Shown: in pieces, positions 8,754-17,420 of the stretch
Numbering within the stretch: position 1 is the stretch's first letter
Layout: each line of letters starts with the position of its first letter
NCBI GenBank assembly: GCA_018970865.1
Contig: JAGWVN010000013.1
Location: 1-55,143, forward strand
DNA from: Betaproteobacteria bacterium
Lineage (GTDB): Bacteria > Pseudomonadota > Gammaproteobacteria > Burkholderiales > Burkholderiaceae_E
Direction of reading: 5' to 3'
Length of the DNA stretch: 55,143 nt
Position numbers and translations under genes: made by a program
Notes under the pieces: model-generated
The model's input: only the letters and a program-made list of their open reading frames with translations
Databases searched by the model: none
What the model was told of the DNA's origin: nothing

Positions 8754-9979
8754 TGCATCGCGTCGGCCGGGCGCAGCTTGCGCACCGCGGCATCGGAGGG
8801 CTGCACCGCCGCGCCGTCGATGTAGCGGAAGTCCTTCATCACGCCGCGGCCCAGGTTGACGGTGGTGACGCCCACATAGGCGCCCATGGTGGCCTGGTGG
8901 TCGAGGGCGCGCCAGGTGATGCGGCCGAAGGGGCTCTCGAGCTGCAGCCCGCGCATGGCCTCGATGAGCTTCTCGGTGTCGGTGGACTTCGCCTTGCGGA
9001 TGGCCTGGGCCAGCGACATCATCGACGCATAACCCACCACCGAGCCCAGCCGCGGATACTCCTTCCAGCGCCGCTGGTAGGCGGTGAGGAAGCGGTCATG
9101 CTCGGGCGAGCGGATGCTGTACCAGGGGTAGCCGGTGACGATCCAGCCCTCCGGCGCCTCGTCGCGCAGCGGGTCGAGGTACTCGGGCTCGCCCGACAGC
9201 AGCGAGACCACCGGGCGGTCCTTGAACAGGCCGCGGGTGCTGCCCTCGCGCACGAACTTGGCCAGGTCGGCGCCGAAGGTGACATTGAAGATCGCGTCGG
9301 GGCGCGCGTCGATCAGCGCCTGCGCCACCACCCCGGCATCGATGCGGCCGAGCGCGGGCGCCTGCTCGGCCACGAACTCGACATCGGGCTGCGCCGCCTT
9401 GAGCAGTTCCTTGAAGGTGGCTGCCGCCGACTGGCCGTACTCGTAGTTGGGATAGACGATGGCCCAGCGCTTCTTCTTCAGCTTCGCGGCCTCGGGCACC
9501 AGCATGGCGGCCTGCATGTAGGTGGAGGGCCGCAGACGGAAGGTGTAGCGGTTGCCGTTCTGCCAGGTGATCTTGTCGGTGAGCGGCTCGGCCGCCAGGA
9601 ACAGCACCTTGCGCTGGCGGGCGAAGTCGGTCACCGCCAGCCCGACATTCGACAGGAAGGTGCCGAACACCACCGACACCCGCTCGCGCGAGACCAGCTC
9701 CTCGGCCACCCGCACCGCGTCGCCGGGGTTGGCGTTGTCGTCGCGCGAGATCACCTCCACCTTCTGGCCGAGCAGGCCGCCGGCGGCGTTGATCTCCTCG
9801 AGGGCCAGCTCCCAGCCCTTCCGGTAGGGCTCGAGGAAGGCGGGCTGGGCCTTGTAGCTGTTGAGTTCGCCGATGCGGACCTGCGCGCCGGCGGGCGCGG
9901 CCAGCGTCAGGCACGCGCCCAGACCCAGCGCCAGCGCGCGCAGCAGACCAGGGCGGGCACACCCGGATGACGGTGACAT
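8750..9979 (-). CDS. Periplasmic substrate-binding protein of the Liv-type ABC transporter
   Basis: A 409-residue type I periplasmic binding protein (Peripla_BP_6 type) with a signal peptide ending near residue 32 (AGAQVRIGEL). The mature N-terminus, VRIGELNSYKAQPAFLEPYRKGWELA, and the following AAGGLLGQKVEVISRDD are typical of the LivK family. The ATG at 9979 is chosen because it starts the signal peptide and has a GGAG about 8 nt upstream. It heads the operon with the fused permease, LivG and LivF. The ligand is uncertain: this family binds branched-chain amino acids, amides, aromatic acids and others. Confidence 0.9.
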   Translation of the reverse strand: MSPSSGCARPGLLRALALGLGACLTLAAPAGAQVRIGELNSYKAQPAFLEPYRKGWELALEEINAAGGLLGQKVEVISRDDNANPGDAVRVAEELVSRERVSVVFGTFLSNVGLAVTDFARQRKVLFLAAEPLTDKITWQNGNRYTFRLRPSTYMQAAMLVPEAAKLKKKRWAIVYPNYEYGQSAAATFKELLKAAQPDVEFVAEQAPALGRIDAGVVAQALIDARPDAIFNVTFGADLAKFVREGSTRGLFKDRPVVSLLSGEPEYLDPLRDEAPEGWIVTGYPWYSIRSPEHDRFLTAYQRRWKEYPRLGSVVGYASMMSLAQAIRKAKSTDTEKLIEAMRGLQLESPFGRITWRALDHQATMGAYVGVTTVNLGRGVMKDFRYIDGAAVQPSDAAVRKLRPADAMQ

Positions 9980-10056
9980 GGGGAGAGCTCCGTGAGAGGA
10001 AATGGCCGACCGGCGGCCCCGTCCCCGATTATCCCATCGCCAGCCGGCCGGGCCGC

Positions 10057-11529
10057 TCAAAGGCTCACAGAGCCCTCGAACTGTCCGCGTCCGGGATACC
10101 ACGGCGCGAGCCATACCCCGCCATGGGCGAAGCGCCAGGCCCGCACCTCGCCAGCGGTGGTGGTGACCACCAGCTCGGCATGACCGTCGCCGTCGAGGTC
10201 CCCGTACCAGGGAACGCCCTCGATGCCGCCGGCCAGCCGCAGCGACCCGATCACGCCGCCGGTGGCGACATCGACGCAGTGCAGGCTGCCCTCCATGTCG
10301 CCGATCAGCACGGCCGGGCTGCCGCGGCCCAGCACATCGTGCACGACAGCCGAGGAGTTGATCGGCCGCGTGGACAGCGGCTGGCGCCAGACCGTGCGGC
10401 CACTGCCATCGATGCACCAGAGCTTGCCGGCATCGCAGCCGGTGACGATGCGGTGGCTGCCCTGCCCCGGCATGTGGACCGGCATGGCCGCGCAGTCGAT
10501 GTCGGCCCCGATGTCCTCGGAGATGCCGAGCACCCGGCCGCGGTGGGCATCGAGGATGTAGGCGCGGTTGTCGCGCGACGACACCAGCAGCTCGATGCGG
10601 CCGTCGCCGTTGACATCGGCGGCCGCGATGAAGGCATCGGTGGGGCCGGTGTCGGCCTCCCAGATCAGCGCGCCGGTGGCGCCGTCCAGACAGCGGGTCC
10701 GGCCATCGACGCAGGCGCTGTACACCCGCACGCCGCCATCGGCGGCCAGCACCAGCGGGTAGGGCTCGATGTTCTCGAGCGCCGCGTACTGCCAGACCAG
10801 CGCGCCGCTGCGCGCGTCGATCTTGCAGAGCTGGTTGTCGAAGCCGCCGGCATACAGGAACCAGCCGCCGGGCTCGTGCACCAGGGTGCCGGCATGCTGG
10901 TAGTAGCGGTCGCTGGGCCAGCGTGGCTCCACCCGATAGGTGTCGCCCGCCACCGGCAGCACATCCCAGGGCTCGGCCACCGTGAGCGTGCTGCCGCCGG
11001 GGTTCCCGACCACCTCGCGCGCCTGCCCGGCACCGGGCCCGCTGGTGATGCGCAGCAGCGCGCCATGGCCTCGCCCCTGCACCCGCAGGAAGGCGTTGGC
11101 GGCCCAGGCCTTGCTGTCATCGGTGAGGCTGCGCGGCCCGGCCCGGCTGGTCTGGCCGCTGGCCTCGCGGCCATACAGGCTGGCGAAGGTCCAGCGCAGC
11201 GTGCCGTCGTCGGACAGGCAGCGGATCAGACCGTCATGCCCGGGCGCAAAGATTTCCACCGCGCCGTCGCCATCGACATCGGCCGCCTGGCAGCGGCCAT
11301 AGCAGGGCCCGCCGGCGCGCGCGCGCCACAGGGCCTGGCCGGTGTCGGCGCGCAGCGCGCTGACATGGCCATCCCAGCCGCACAGCACCACGGCCCGATG
11401 CCGTTCGCCGTTGGCGCGCGCCATCACCGGACCGATCGGCGAGGAGTAGATCGGCTTGCCGCCGGGTGCGAGGTGGGTCCAGAGGGGCTGGAGCAGCCCG
11501 AGGGCTTCCAGGGAGGGGGCTTCGGGCAT
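10057..11529 (-). CDS. Beta-propeller protein with PQQ-like and FG-GAP-like repeats
   Basis: A 490-residue repeat protein. PQQ-like blade motifs recur (DTGQALWR, DARSGALVW, DGATGALIW, DAHRGRVLG, DVATGGVIG). They alternate with calcium-loop-like DxDGDG segments (ADVDGDGAVEIF, ADVNGDGRIELL, GDLDGDGHAELV). The mix predicts a seven- or eight-bladed propeller. No signal peptide or membrane segment is visible from the ATG at 11529, and no good ribosome-binding site precedes it, so the start is uncertain. It stands alone between the Liv operon and an acyl-CoA dehydrogenase gene. I do not recognise a specific function; a ligand- or protein-binding role is likelier than catalysis. Confidence 0.75.
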   Translation of the reverse strand: MPEAPSLEALGLLQPLWTHLAPGGKPIYSSPIGPVMARANGERHRAVVLCGWDGHVSALRADTGQALWRARAGGPCYGRCQAADVDGDGAVEIFAPGHDGLIRCLSDDGTLRWTFASLYGREASGQTSRAGPRSLTDDSKAWAANAFLRVQGRGHGALLRITSGPGAGQAREVVGNPGGSTLTVAEPWDVLPVAGDTYRVEPRWPSDRYYQHAGTLVHEPGGWFLYAGGFDNQLCKIDARSGALVWQYAALENIEPYPLVLAADGGVRVYSACVDGRTRCLDGATGALIWEADTGPTDAFIAAADVNGDGRIELLVSSRDNRAYILDAHRGRVLGISEDIGADIDCAAMPVHMPGQGSHRIVTGCDAGKLWCIDGSGRTVWRQPLSTRPINSSAVVHDVLGRGSPAVLIGDMEGSLHCVDVATGGVIGSLRLAGGIEGVPWYGDLDGDGHAELVVTTTAGEVRAWRFAHGGVWLAPWYPGRGQFEGSVSL

Positions 11530-11626
11530 GGCGGTGGCGCAAGTAGCGGCTGCGGGCCGGACGGTGCCAGCGTAGCCCGTGCCGGGCGCGCCGGGGCGCG
11601 GCCCGACGCGCCGGCCTTGAGGCGGC

Positions 11627-12919
11627 TCAGACCGACTCGTCGATGTGCGCCAGCGCGTCGCGGAAACGGGCCAGCGCCCGCTCCCGCTGGCTGGGCACGT
11701 GGTAGTCGGGGAACAGCGCCTCGGTGGGCTTGTAGTCGCGCAGCATCTGCTTGGCGAGCGTGGCCTTGTGCACCTCCACCGGACCGTCGGCCAGCGCCAC
11801 ATGGTAGGACTGCATCACCAGGTGGGCGAACGGCATCTCCTCGGAGATGCCGATCGAGCCGTGCAGCAGCAGCGCCCGCGAGGCGATGTCGTGCAGCACC
11901 TTGGGCATGGCCGCCTTCACCGCCGAGATGTCCTTGCGCACCTTCTTGTAGTCCTTGTGCCGGTCGATCAGCCAGGCGGTGCGCAGCACCAGGAGGCGGA
12001 ACTGCTCGAGCTCGATCCAGGAGTCGGCCAGGCGCTCCTGCACCATCTGCTTGTCGGCCAGACGCTCGCCCTGGGTGCGGCGCGAGAGCGCCCGTTCGCA
12101 CATCATGTCGAGCGCGCGCCGCGCCTCGCCGATGGTGCGCATGGCATGGTGGATGCGGCCACCGCCCAGCCGGGTCTGGGCCACCACGAAGGCCTCGCCA
12201 CGGCCGCCGAGCATGTGGTCGGCCGGCACCCGCGCCCCGTCGAACTCGAGGTAGCCGTGCGTGGGCACCGTCTCGGTCGGGAAACCCGAATTGCGGATCA
12301 CCCGCAGACCCGGTGTGTTCGTGGGCACGATGAACATCGACATGGTCTTGTACGGCGGCGCGTCGGGGTCGGTGACCGCCATCACGATCAGGAACTCGGC
12401 GAAGGAGGCGTGCGAGGCGAACCACTTCTGGCCGCTGAGCACCCATTCATCGCCGTCGCGCACCGCGCGGGTCTTGAAGACCTTGGGGTCGGCGCCGCCC
12501 TGCGGCTCGGTCATGGCGAAGCAGGACACGATCTCGTTGTCGAGCAGCGGCTGCAGGAAGCGGCGCTTCTGCTCGGGCGTGCCGTAGTGGGCCAGGATCT
12601 CGGCGTTGCCGCTGTCGGGCGCCTGGCAGCCGAACACGGTGGGGCCGAAACGCGAGCGGCCCAGGATTTCGTTGAGCAGCGCCAGCTTGACCTGGCCGTA
12701 GCCCTGGCCACCGAGCTCGGGCCCGAGATGGCAGGCCCACAGGCCGCGCTCGCGCACCTGCGCCTGCAGGGGCCTCACCAGGGCATTGCGGCGCGGATCG
12801 CGCACATCGCAGGGATGACCGAGCACATGATCGAGGGGCTCGATCTCCTCGCGCATGAAGCGGTCGACCCAGTCGAGCTGCGCCTGATAGGCATCATCGG
12901 TGGCAAAGTCCCAGGCCAT
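11627..12919 (-). CDS. Acyl-CoA dehydrogenase (ACAD11-like)
   Basis: A 430-residue FAD-dependent acyl-CoA dehydrogenase. It shows CFAMTEPQGGADPKVFKT for flavin binding, GQKWFASHA and the C-terminal LHGSIGISEEMPFAHLVMQS followed by DGPVEVHK. The DGPVEVHK ending, in place of the usual GTSEIQR, is typical of the ACAD11/FadE-like subgroup. Oxidation would pass electrons to ETF. The start is firm: an AAGGAG sits 6 nt before the ATG at 12919. It follows the orphan TRAP gene on the same strand, separated by a strong hairpin, so it is probably transcribed separately. Confidence 0.9.
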   Translation of the reverse strand: MAWDFATDDAYQAQLDWVDRFMREEIEPLDHVLGHPCDVRDPRRNALVRPLQAQVRERGLWACHLGPELGGQGYGQVKLALLNEILGRSRFGPTVFGCQAPDSGNAEILAHYGTPEQKRRFLQPLLDNEIVSCFAMTEPQGGADPKVFKTRAVRDGDEWVLSGQKWFASHASFAEFLIVMAVTDPDAPPYKTMSMFIVPTNTPGLRVIRNSGFPTETVPTHGYLEFDGARVPADHMLGGRGEAFVVAQTRLGGGRIHHAMRTIGEARRALDMMCERALSRRTQGERLADKQMVQERLADSWIELEQFRLLVLRTAWLIDRHKDYKKVRKDISAVKAAMPKVLHDIASRALLLHGSIGISEEMPFAHLVMQSYHVALADGPVEVHKATLAKQMLRDYKPTEALFPDYHVPSQRERALARFRDALAHIDESV

Positions 12920-12997
12920 GTCGGTCTCCTTGTGTGAACGAGACCGACATGGTCGGGGGCGGCGCCGGGCGGCGCATCGGCCTGGGCGCTGAAACGG

Positions 12998-13024
12998 ACC
13001 GGCCGCGGGAGTGCCGCGGCCGGT
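12998..13024 (-). terminator. GC-rich hairpin, probable transcription terminator after the TRAP binding-protein gene
   Basis: A perfect 11-bp stem with a 5-nt loop: ACCGGCCGCGG at 12998-13008 pairs with CCGCGGCCGGT at 13014-13024. It lies 41 nt beyond the stop of the minus-strand TRAP gene and before the next minus-strand gene. The downstream side on that strand reads CCGTTTC, a weak T-run, so termination may not be fully intrinsic. On the plus strand it is followed by TTT. Confidence 0.6.
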
Positions 13025-13065
13025 TTCGGGCTGCGGGCCGCCGCACGCGGCCCCCGGGGCGCGGC

Positions 13066-14067
13066 TTACTTGCCGCCGCGGGCCTTGAACTCGGCCTTGC
13101 CCTTCTGGATGGCGGCCCAGAGCTCGGCGGCGGCGCCACCGGTCTCCTTGACCATCTGCTCCTGGTTGGGCAGCACCAGCTTCACGAACTCGGCGCGCTG
13201 CGCCGGGGTGAGTTCATGCACGAAACCGCCCTTGGCCTTGAACTCCTCCATCTTGGGCTTGATGCTGGCATCGACCTCACGGCGCATCCGGGCGGTCTCG
13301 GGCACCGCCGTCTGCACGGCGGTCTTCTGCTCGGGGGTCAGCCCATCCCAGATCCGCTTGTTGATGATGAAGGCCGACGGGTGGTGCAGGTGCCGGGTGG
13401 TGACATAGTGCGGCGCGCTCTGGGCGGCCGGGGTGGTCACGTAGTAGGGAAACGGCAGGTCGGCCGATTCGACCAGACCGCTCTGCAGCGCCGGGAAAAG
13501 CTCCGAGAGCGGCATCTGCACGCCGTTCACGCCCATCGACTGCCAGAAGATCTTCGAGGACAGCGCCGGGCCCACCCGGACCTTGGTGCCCTTGAAGTCG
13601 GCCGGGGTCAGGCAGGCCTTCTTGCAGACCACATCGTTCCAGCCCACCTCGCTGATGCCGAGCAGCACCACACCCTTGGCCTCGTAGATCTTCTTGAGCA
13701 CGGGCAGCGCGTAGTTGTCGGTGACATAGTCACGCTCCGCGTCGCTGGTCCAGAGATACGGCGTGGTCATGATGCCGGCCTCGGGAATGGCCGGCGCGAT
13801 GCCCGCCATGGAGATGCCGGCCACCTCGATGCGGCCGCGCACGATCTGCTGGGCGATCTCCTGCTCGCTGCCGATGAACAGCCGCTCGGCCTTGATCGCG
13901 CCCTTGGTGTTGGTGCCGATCTTGGCGGCGGTCTCTTCGACGAAGTTGATCAGCGGCGAGCCGGGCTGCGCGGCCGAGGCCACCTTCCAGGTCTGCTGGG
14001 CCAGGGCGGGCGCCGACGCGGCGGCGAGCAGCGCCACGGCGGCCGCGATGAGGGACGCGAGTTTCAT
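13066..14067 (-). CDS. TRAP transporter solute-binding protein, DctP family
   Basis: A 333-residue periplasmic protein with a signal peptide cut near residue 24 (APALAQQTWK). DctP-family features are the ALxSGLVE-type helix (FPALQSGLVESADL) and the preceding KGTKVRVGPALSSKIFWQSMGVNGVQMPLSE. It would capture an organic acid or similar solute for a sodium-driven TRAP permease. No DctQ or DctM gene lies within the window, so it is an orphan here. The ATG at 14067 has a GGAG 5 nt upstream (14073-14076), and a (GT)9 tract directly adjoins that ribosome-binding site. Confidence 0.88.
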   Translation of the reverse strand: MKLASLIAAAVALLAAASAPALAQQTWKVASAAQPGSPLINFVEETAAKIGTNTKGAIKAERLFIGSEQEIAQQIVRGRIEVAGISMAGIAPAIPEAGIMTTPYLWTSDAERDYVTDNYALPVLKKIYEAKGVVLLGISEVGWNDVVCKKACLTPADFKGTKVRVGPALSSKIFWQSMGVNGVQMPLSELFPALQSGLVESADLPFPYYVTTPAAQSAPHYVTTRHLHHPSAFIINKRIWDGLTPEQKTAVQTAVPETARMRREVDASIKPKMEEFKAKGGFVHELTPAQRAEFVKLVLPNQEQMVKETGGAAAELWAAIQKGKAEFKARGGK

Positions 14068-14076
14068 GGAGTCTCC

Positions 14077-14094
14077 GTGTGTGTGTGTGTGTGT
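14077..14094. repeat. Dinucleotide microsatellite (GT)9 / (AC)9 in the 5' leader of the TRAP gene
   Basis: Nine uninterrupted GT units on the plus strand, read as (AC)9 on the coding strand of the DctP gene. The tract ends exactly where the GGAG ribosome-binding site begins, 9 nt from the ATG. It is the only long simple-sequence tract I noticed in the window. Tracts of this kind can change length by slipped-strand mispairing. Confidence 0.97.
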
Positions 14095-14189
14095 TCGGGC
14101 GCCGGGTAGTCCCGGAACCTCGCCACGATCATCACACGCCATCCGCGAGCCCGACCCGACGACCACGCCGGGCACAGGGATGCGGGCCC

Positions 14190-14933
14190 TCAGGACTCCA
14201 GGTAGGCGTCGATCAGGCGCTGGCGCTGACCCGGCCCGATGCCGATCGCCGCGAGGTAGGCATCGACCCCGCCGTGCTCGGCGCGAACCACCTCGAAGGC
14301 GGCCTCGAGAAAGCCCGACTGCACGCGCCAGAGCACATCGAGCACTTCCTGCGGCAGGTCGGTCTGCGAGGCATGCGCCCGCCGGTAGTGCAGGTTGGTG
14401 AGCAGGAAGTCGTGCTCGACCTCCTCGCGGGACACCCCCATGGCCAGCAGCAGCAGCGCGGCCGCGAAGCCGGTGCGGTCCTTGCCCGCGGTGCAGTGGA
14501 AGACCGCCGGGGAGTGGTCATCGGCCAGGTGGCGCAGCAGCGTGCCGAAGTGGTGGCTGTTGCCGCGCACGAAGGCGCGGTAGGTGTCGCGCATGACCGA
14601 TTCGGCATCGCGCGCGGTGAGCTGGCGGCCTGCCGCGCGCAGGGTGTCGAGGTTCTGCACCACCGTGGGCTCGATCGGCAGCGGATGCTGCACCACGCCC
14701 GGCAGCCGGTAGGCGGTGGCGGCGCGCTCGGCCACGCCGCGAAAGTCGAAGGCGCGGGCCAGTCCGAGGGCAGCCAGCGCAGCCTCGTCCTGCGGCGTGA
14801 GCGCGGCGAGGTGGTCGGAGCGGAACAGCCGCCGCCAGCGCACCGGCCGGCCATCAGCACCGCGATAGCCGCCAAGGTCGCGGAAGTTGGTGGCGCCGGC
14901 AAGATTCAGCGAACGGGAGGGGGTGGCGGACAT
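14190..14933 (-). CDS. Tyrosine-phosphatase-like protein (Y_phosphatase3 family)
   Basis: A 247-residue phosphatase with the Cys-X5-Arg active site: Cys147 and Arg153 in HCTAGKDRTG. It carries the N-terminal family hallmark NFRDLGGY at residues 16-23 and a WRRLFRSDHLAALT segment. Relatives such as Listeria LipA and mycobacterial PtpB-like proteins dephosphorylate protein residues and phosphoinositides. No signal peptide is visible, so it is probably cytoplasmic. The ATG at 14933 lacks a clear ribosome-binding site, making the start moderately uncertain. It is divergent from the acyl-CoA synthetase gene. Confidence 0.85.
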   Translation of the reverse strand: MSATPSRSLNLAGATNFRDLGGYRGADGRPVRWRRLFRSDHLAALTPQDEAALAALGLARAFDFRGVAERAATAYRLPGVVQHPLPIEPTVVQNLDTLRAAGRQLTARDAESVMRDTYRAFVRGNSHHFGTLLRHLADDHSPAVFHCTAGKDRTGFAAALLLLAMGVSREEVEHDFLLTNLHYRRAHASQTDLPQEVLDVLWRVQSGFLEAAFEVVRAEHGGVDAYLAAIGIGPGQRQRLIDAYLES

Positions 14934-15045
14934 CGGTGGGTTTCGAAACGGGACGGGCCCTGCATCATAGGCCAGCGCGGTGTCGCCGGCATGACGCGCG
15001 CGCGGCCCGCGCGATACTGCCGGGACACACCCCAGCGGAGGCCTG

Positions 15046-16605
15046 ATGCACCTCACCGATCTGTACTTTCGCGGATACCGCACCCACCCCGACCGGCTGG
15101 CCCTGAGCGGCGATGGCGGCGACCACACCTACCGACAGGTCTGGCAGCTCACCAACCGCATCGCCCGGCGAATTGGCGCGGCGGGCCTGGGCCCCGGAGA
15201 CCGCTTCGCGGTGCTCAGCCCGAACACCGGGCAGGCCTTCATCGCGATGCTCGGCGGCATGCGCGCCGGGGTGGCGTGGTGCAACCTGAACATGCGCGCC
15301 GCGCTGCCCGACATCCTGCACATCCTGGCCGCGGGGCGCTGCAACCTGCTCTTCTTCGATCCGTCCGCAGCCGGCCTGATCGACGCGATCCGGCAGGGGG
15401 TGCCCACGCTGCGCGAGGTGGTCTGCGTGAACGGCACCGATCCGCGCTCGCCCAGCCTGCACGACTGGCTCGGCAATGTCTCCGACGAACCGCTCGCCCT
15501 GCGCCTGGACGAGACCGCGCAGGGATTCCAGGGCGCCACCGGCGGCACCACCGGCCGCTCCAAGCTCACCATCGGCTCGAACCGCTTCATGATGACCGGC
15601 GTGCTGGCCTGGGCCACCTGCCTGCACTTTGAGGAGCCGCCGGTCAACCTCGCGGTGGCGCCCATCACCCATGCCGGCGGCTTCGTGGCGCTGGGCATGG
15701 GCCAGTTCGGCGGCACCACCCTCATGATGTCCACGCCCGATGTCGCGGCCATGATCGAGATCATCGAGCAGCGCCGGGTGAGCGTGCTGTTCCTGCCGCC
15801 CACCCTGATCTACATGCTGCTTGCCCATCCGCGGGCCGCGCAGGCGGACTTCTCGTCACTGCGCTACCTGATCGCCGCGGCCTCGCCCTTCGCGCCCGAG
15901 AAGATCGTCGAGGCGGTCGAGCGCCTGGGCCCGGTGGTGTGCCAGGCCTTCGGCCAGACCGAGTCGGGCTTTCCCACCACCTTCATGTCGCCGGCCGAGA
16001 TCGCGGCCGCGGTGCGTGAGCCGGCGCTGCGTCACCGGCTGCTTTCCTGCGGGCGACCCACGGTGATCGTGGAAGCCATGGAGATCATGGACGAGGACGG
16101 CCGGCTGCTGCCCGCCGGCGAGACCGGCGAGGTGGTGCTGCGCGGCCCCACCCTGATGGACGGCTACCTGGATGACCCGGCAGCCACCGCCGAGATCATG
16201 AAGCACGGCTGGCTGCACACCGGCGACATCGGCCGCCGCGACGACGACGGTTACCTCTACATCACCGACCGCAAGCGCGACCTGATCATCTCGGGCGGCT
16301 TCAACATCTTCCCCTTCGAGGTCGAGAGCGCGCTGATGAAGCACCCTGCGGTCCAGGACTGCGCGGTGATCGGCGTGCCCGACCCGAAGTGGGGCGAGGC
16401 GGTGAAGGCCTGCGTCCAGCTCAAGCCCGGCGCCAGCGCCAGCGCCGAGGCGCTGATCGCCTGGACGCGAGGGCTGATCGGGGCGATGAAGGCGCCCAAG
16501 TCCCTGGATTTCATCGAGTCGCTGCCGCGCAGCCCGGTGGGCAAGGTGCTCAAGCGCGAGCTGCGCGCGCCCTACTGGCGCGACCGGGAACGCGGCGTGG
16601 GCTGA
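15046..16605 (+). CDS. AMP-dependent acyl-CoA synthetase/ligase
   Basis: A 519-residue adenylate-forming enzyme that activates a carboxylic acid to its CoA thioester. The P-loop variant GATGGTTGRSK is near residue 165. Later motifs are FGQTESGFPTTF, the HTGDIGRRDDDGYLYITDRKRDLIISGG hinge region split across residues about 388-425, and the C-terminal lysine in SPVGKVLKREL. The ATG at 15046 has GGAGG 5 nt upstream. The substrate is not deducible; the surrounding beta-oxidation-type genes suggest a medium-chain, branched or cyclic acid. Confidence 0.9.
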   Translation: MHLTDLYFRGYRTHPDRLALSGDGGDHTYRQVWQLTNRIARRIGAAGLGPGDRFAVLSPNTGQAFIAMLGGMRAGVAWCNLNMRAALPDILHILAAGRCNLLFFDPSAAGLIDAIRQGVPTLREVVCVNGTDPRSPSLHDWLGNVSDEPLALRLDETAQGFQGATGGTTGRSKLTIGSNRFMMTGVLAWATCLHFEEPPVNLAVAPITHAGGFVALGMGQFGGTTLMMSTPDVAAMIEIIEQRRVSVLFLPPTLIYMLLAHPRAAQADFSSLRYLIAAASPFAPEKIVEAVERLGPVVCQAFGQTESGFPTTFMSPAEIAAAVREPALRHRLLSCGRPTVIVEAMEIMDEDGRLLPAGETGEVVLRGPTLMDGYLDDPAATAEIMKHGWLHTGDIGRRDDDGYLYITDRKRDLIISGGFNIFPFEVESALMKHPAVQDCAVIGVPDPKWGEAVKACVQLKPGASASAEALIAWTRGLIGAMKAPKSLDFIESLPRSPVGKVLKRELRAPYWRDRERGVG

Positions 16606-16658
16606 GGCTGGGACGGAGCGAGTCTGCGCTCGCGAGCAGGCGCAGGCCGGGCCGCCGC

Positions 16659-17249
16659 TCAGCGCCGGTCGCCCGGCCGCGGCTCGAGCAGCTCGAGCAG
16701 CTGTGGCGCGCCGGCCAGCCGGATCACCTGACGGGCTGCGTAGGCCGCGGCCGGCGCGGTGATCTCGCCGGTGGCGATGAACAGCGCATCATGGGCGTCG
16801 AGCCGATCGCGCGAGGCCTGCAGCGCTTCCAGCACCTCGATGCCGCTGCGCGCCGCCTTCCAGCGGCGCGCGGCCACCACGGTCACCCGGCCATTGAGCG
16901 TCACCAGAAAATCGGCGCCGGAGTGGCGGATCGGCTCGACCTGCGCGCCCTGGCGCTGCCAGGCCTCGACGAGCGCGCGCGAGAAGACCTCCCAGCTCAT
17001 CGCCCGCACCGACTCGACCAGCGCCGTCAACCGGCGCGGGCTGGGCGCCTGGAGCTGGCGCCAGGCGCGGATGACGGCGATGACCAGGAAGGGCAGCGCG
17101 AACACCGCCGCGAACAGCGCCGGCAGCATCAGCCGCATCAGGCCGAACAGGACGAGCGCCACCAGCAGGCTCGCCCACCAGGGCGAGCGCAGCAGGATCG
17201 CGAACAGCGACCCGTCGGCCATCCGCAGGGCGGGCAGTCGGAAGGCCAT
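16659..17249 (-). CDS. Membrane-anchored Mrr-like (restriction-endonuclease-fold) protein with altered active site
   Basis: A 196-residue protein with two N-terminal membrane segments (about residues 18-60), then an Mrr-like domain. The domain begins MSWEVFSRALVEAWQRQG and ends with an IATGEITAPAAAYAARQVIRLAGAPQLLELL stretch (written here as landmarks around residues 155-188). The Asp of the fold is present in HSGADF. The usual (Q/E)xK of the nuclease site reads AAR in VVAARRWK, so catalysis is doubtful. A GGAG lies before the ATG at 17249. It is convergent with the acyl-CoA synthetase gene. Function is unknown. Confidence 0.7.
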   Translation of the reverse strand: MAFRLPALRMADGSLFAILLRSPWWASLLVALVLFGLMRLMLPALFAAVFALPFLVIAVIRAWRQLQAPSPRRLTALVESVRAMSWEVFSRALVEAWQRQGAQVEPIRHSGADFLVTLNGRVTVVAARRWKAARSGIEVLEALQASRDRLDAHDALFIATGEITAPAAAYAARQVIRLAGAPQLLELLEPRPGDRR

Positions 17250-17420
17250 CAGGCGGCTCCGGAAGGGATGAGGTTGACGGGCCGGCGCCGCGGCAATCGC
17301 GGCAGCGCAGGATGGGGGATGCGCGATCTTGCCACCGCGCCGGGCCGGATTCCGGAAATGCCCGTGCGGCCGCGGGTGTAGCCTTGCGCCATCCCCATTG
17401 AACTCACCGAGGAGACACGC

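Noticed and set aside
7269-8825. 518-codon plus-strand frame opposite the fused Liv permease
   Set aside because: Translation is dominated by His, Gln, Arg and Gly with no hydrophobic core or motif; the opposite strand encodes a clear permease with intact family motifs.
9967-12333. 788-codon plus-strand frame opposite the propeller and acyl-CoA dehydrogenase genes
   Set aside because: It spans two genes and their gap, with an abrupt change of composition where it passes between them and no family resemblance. Shadow of GC-rich codons.
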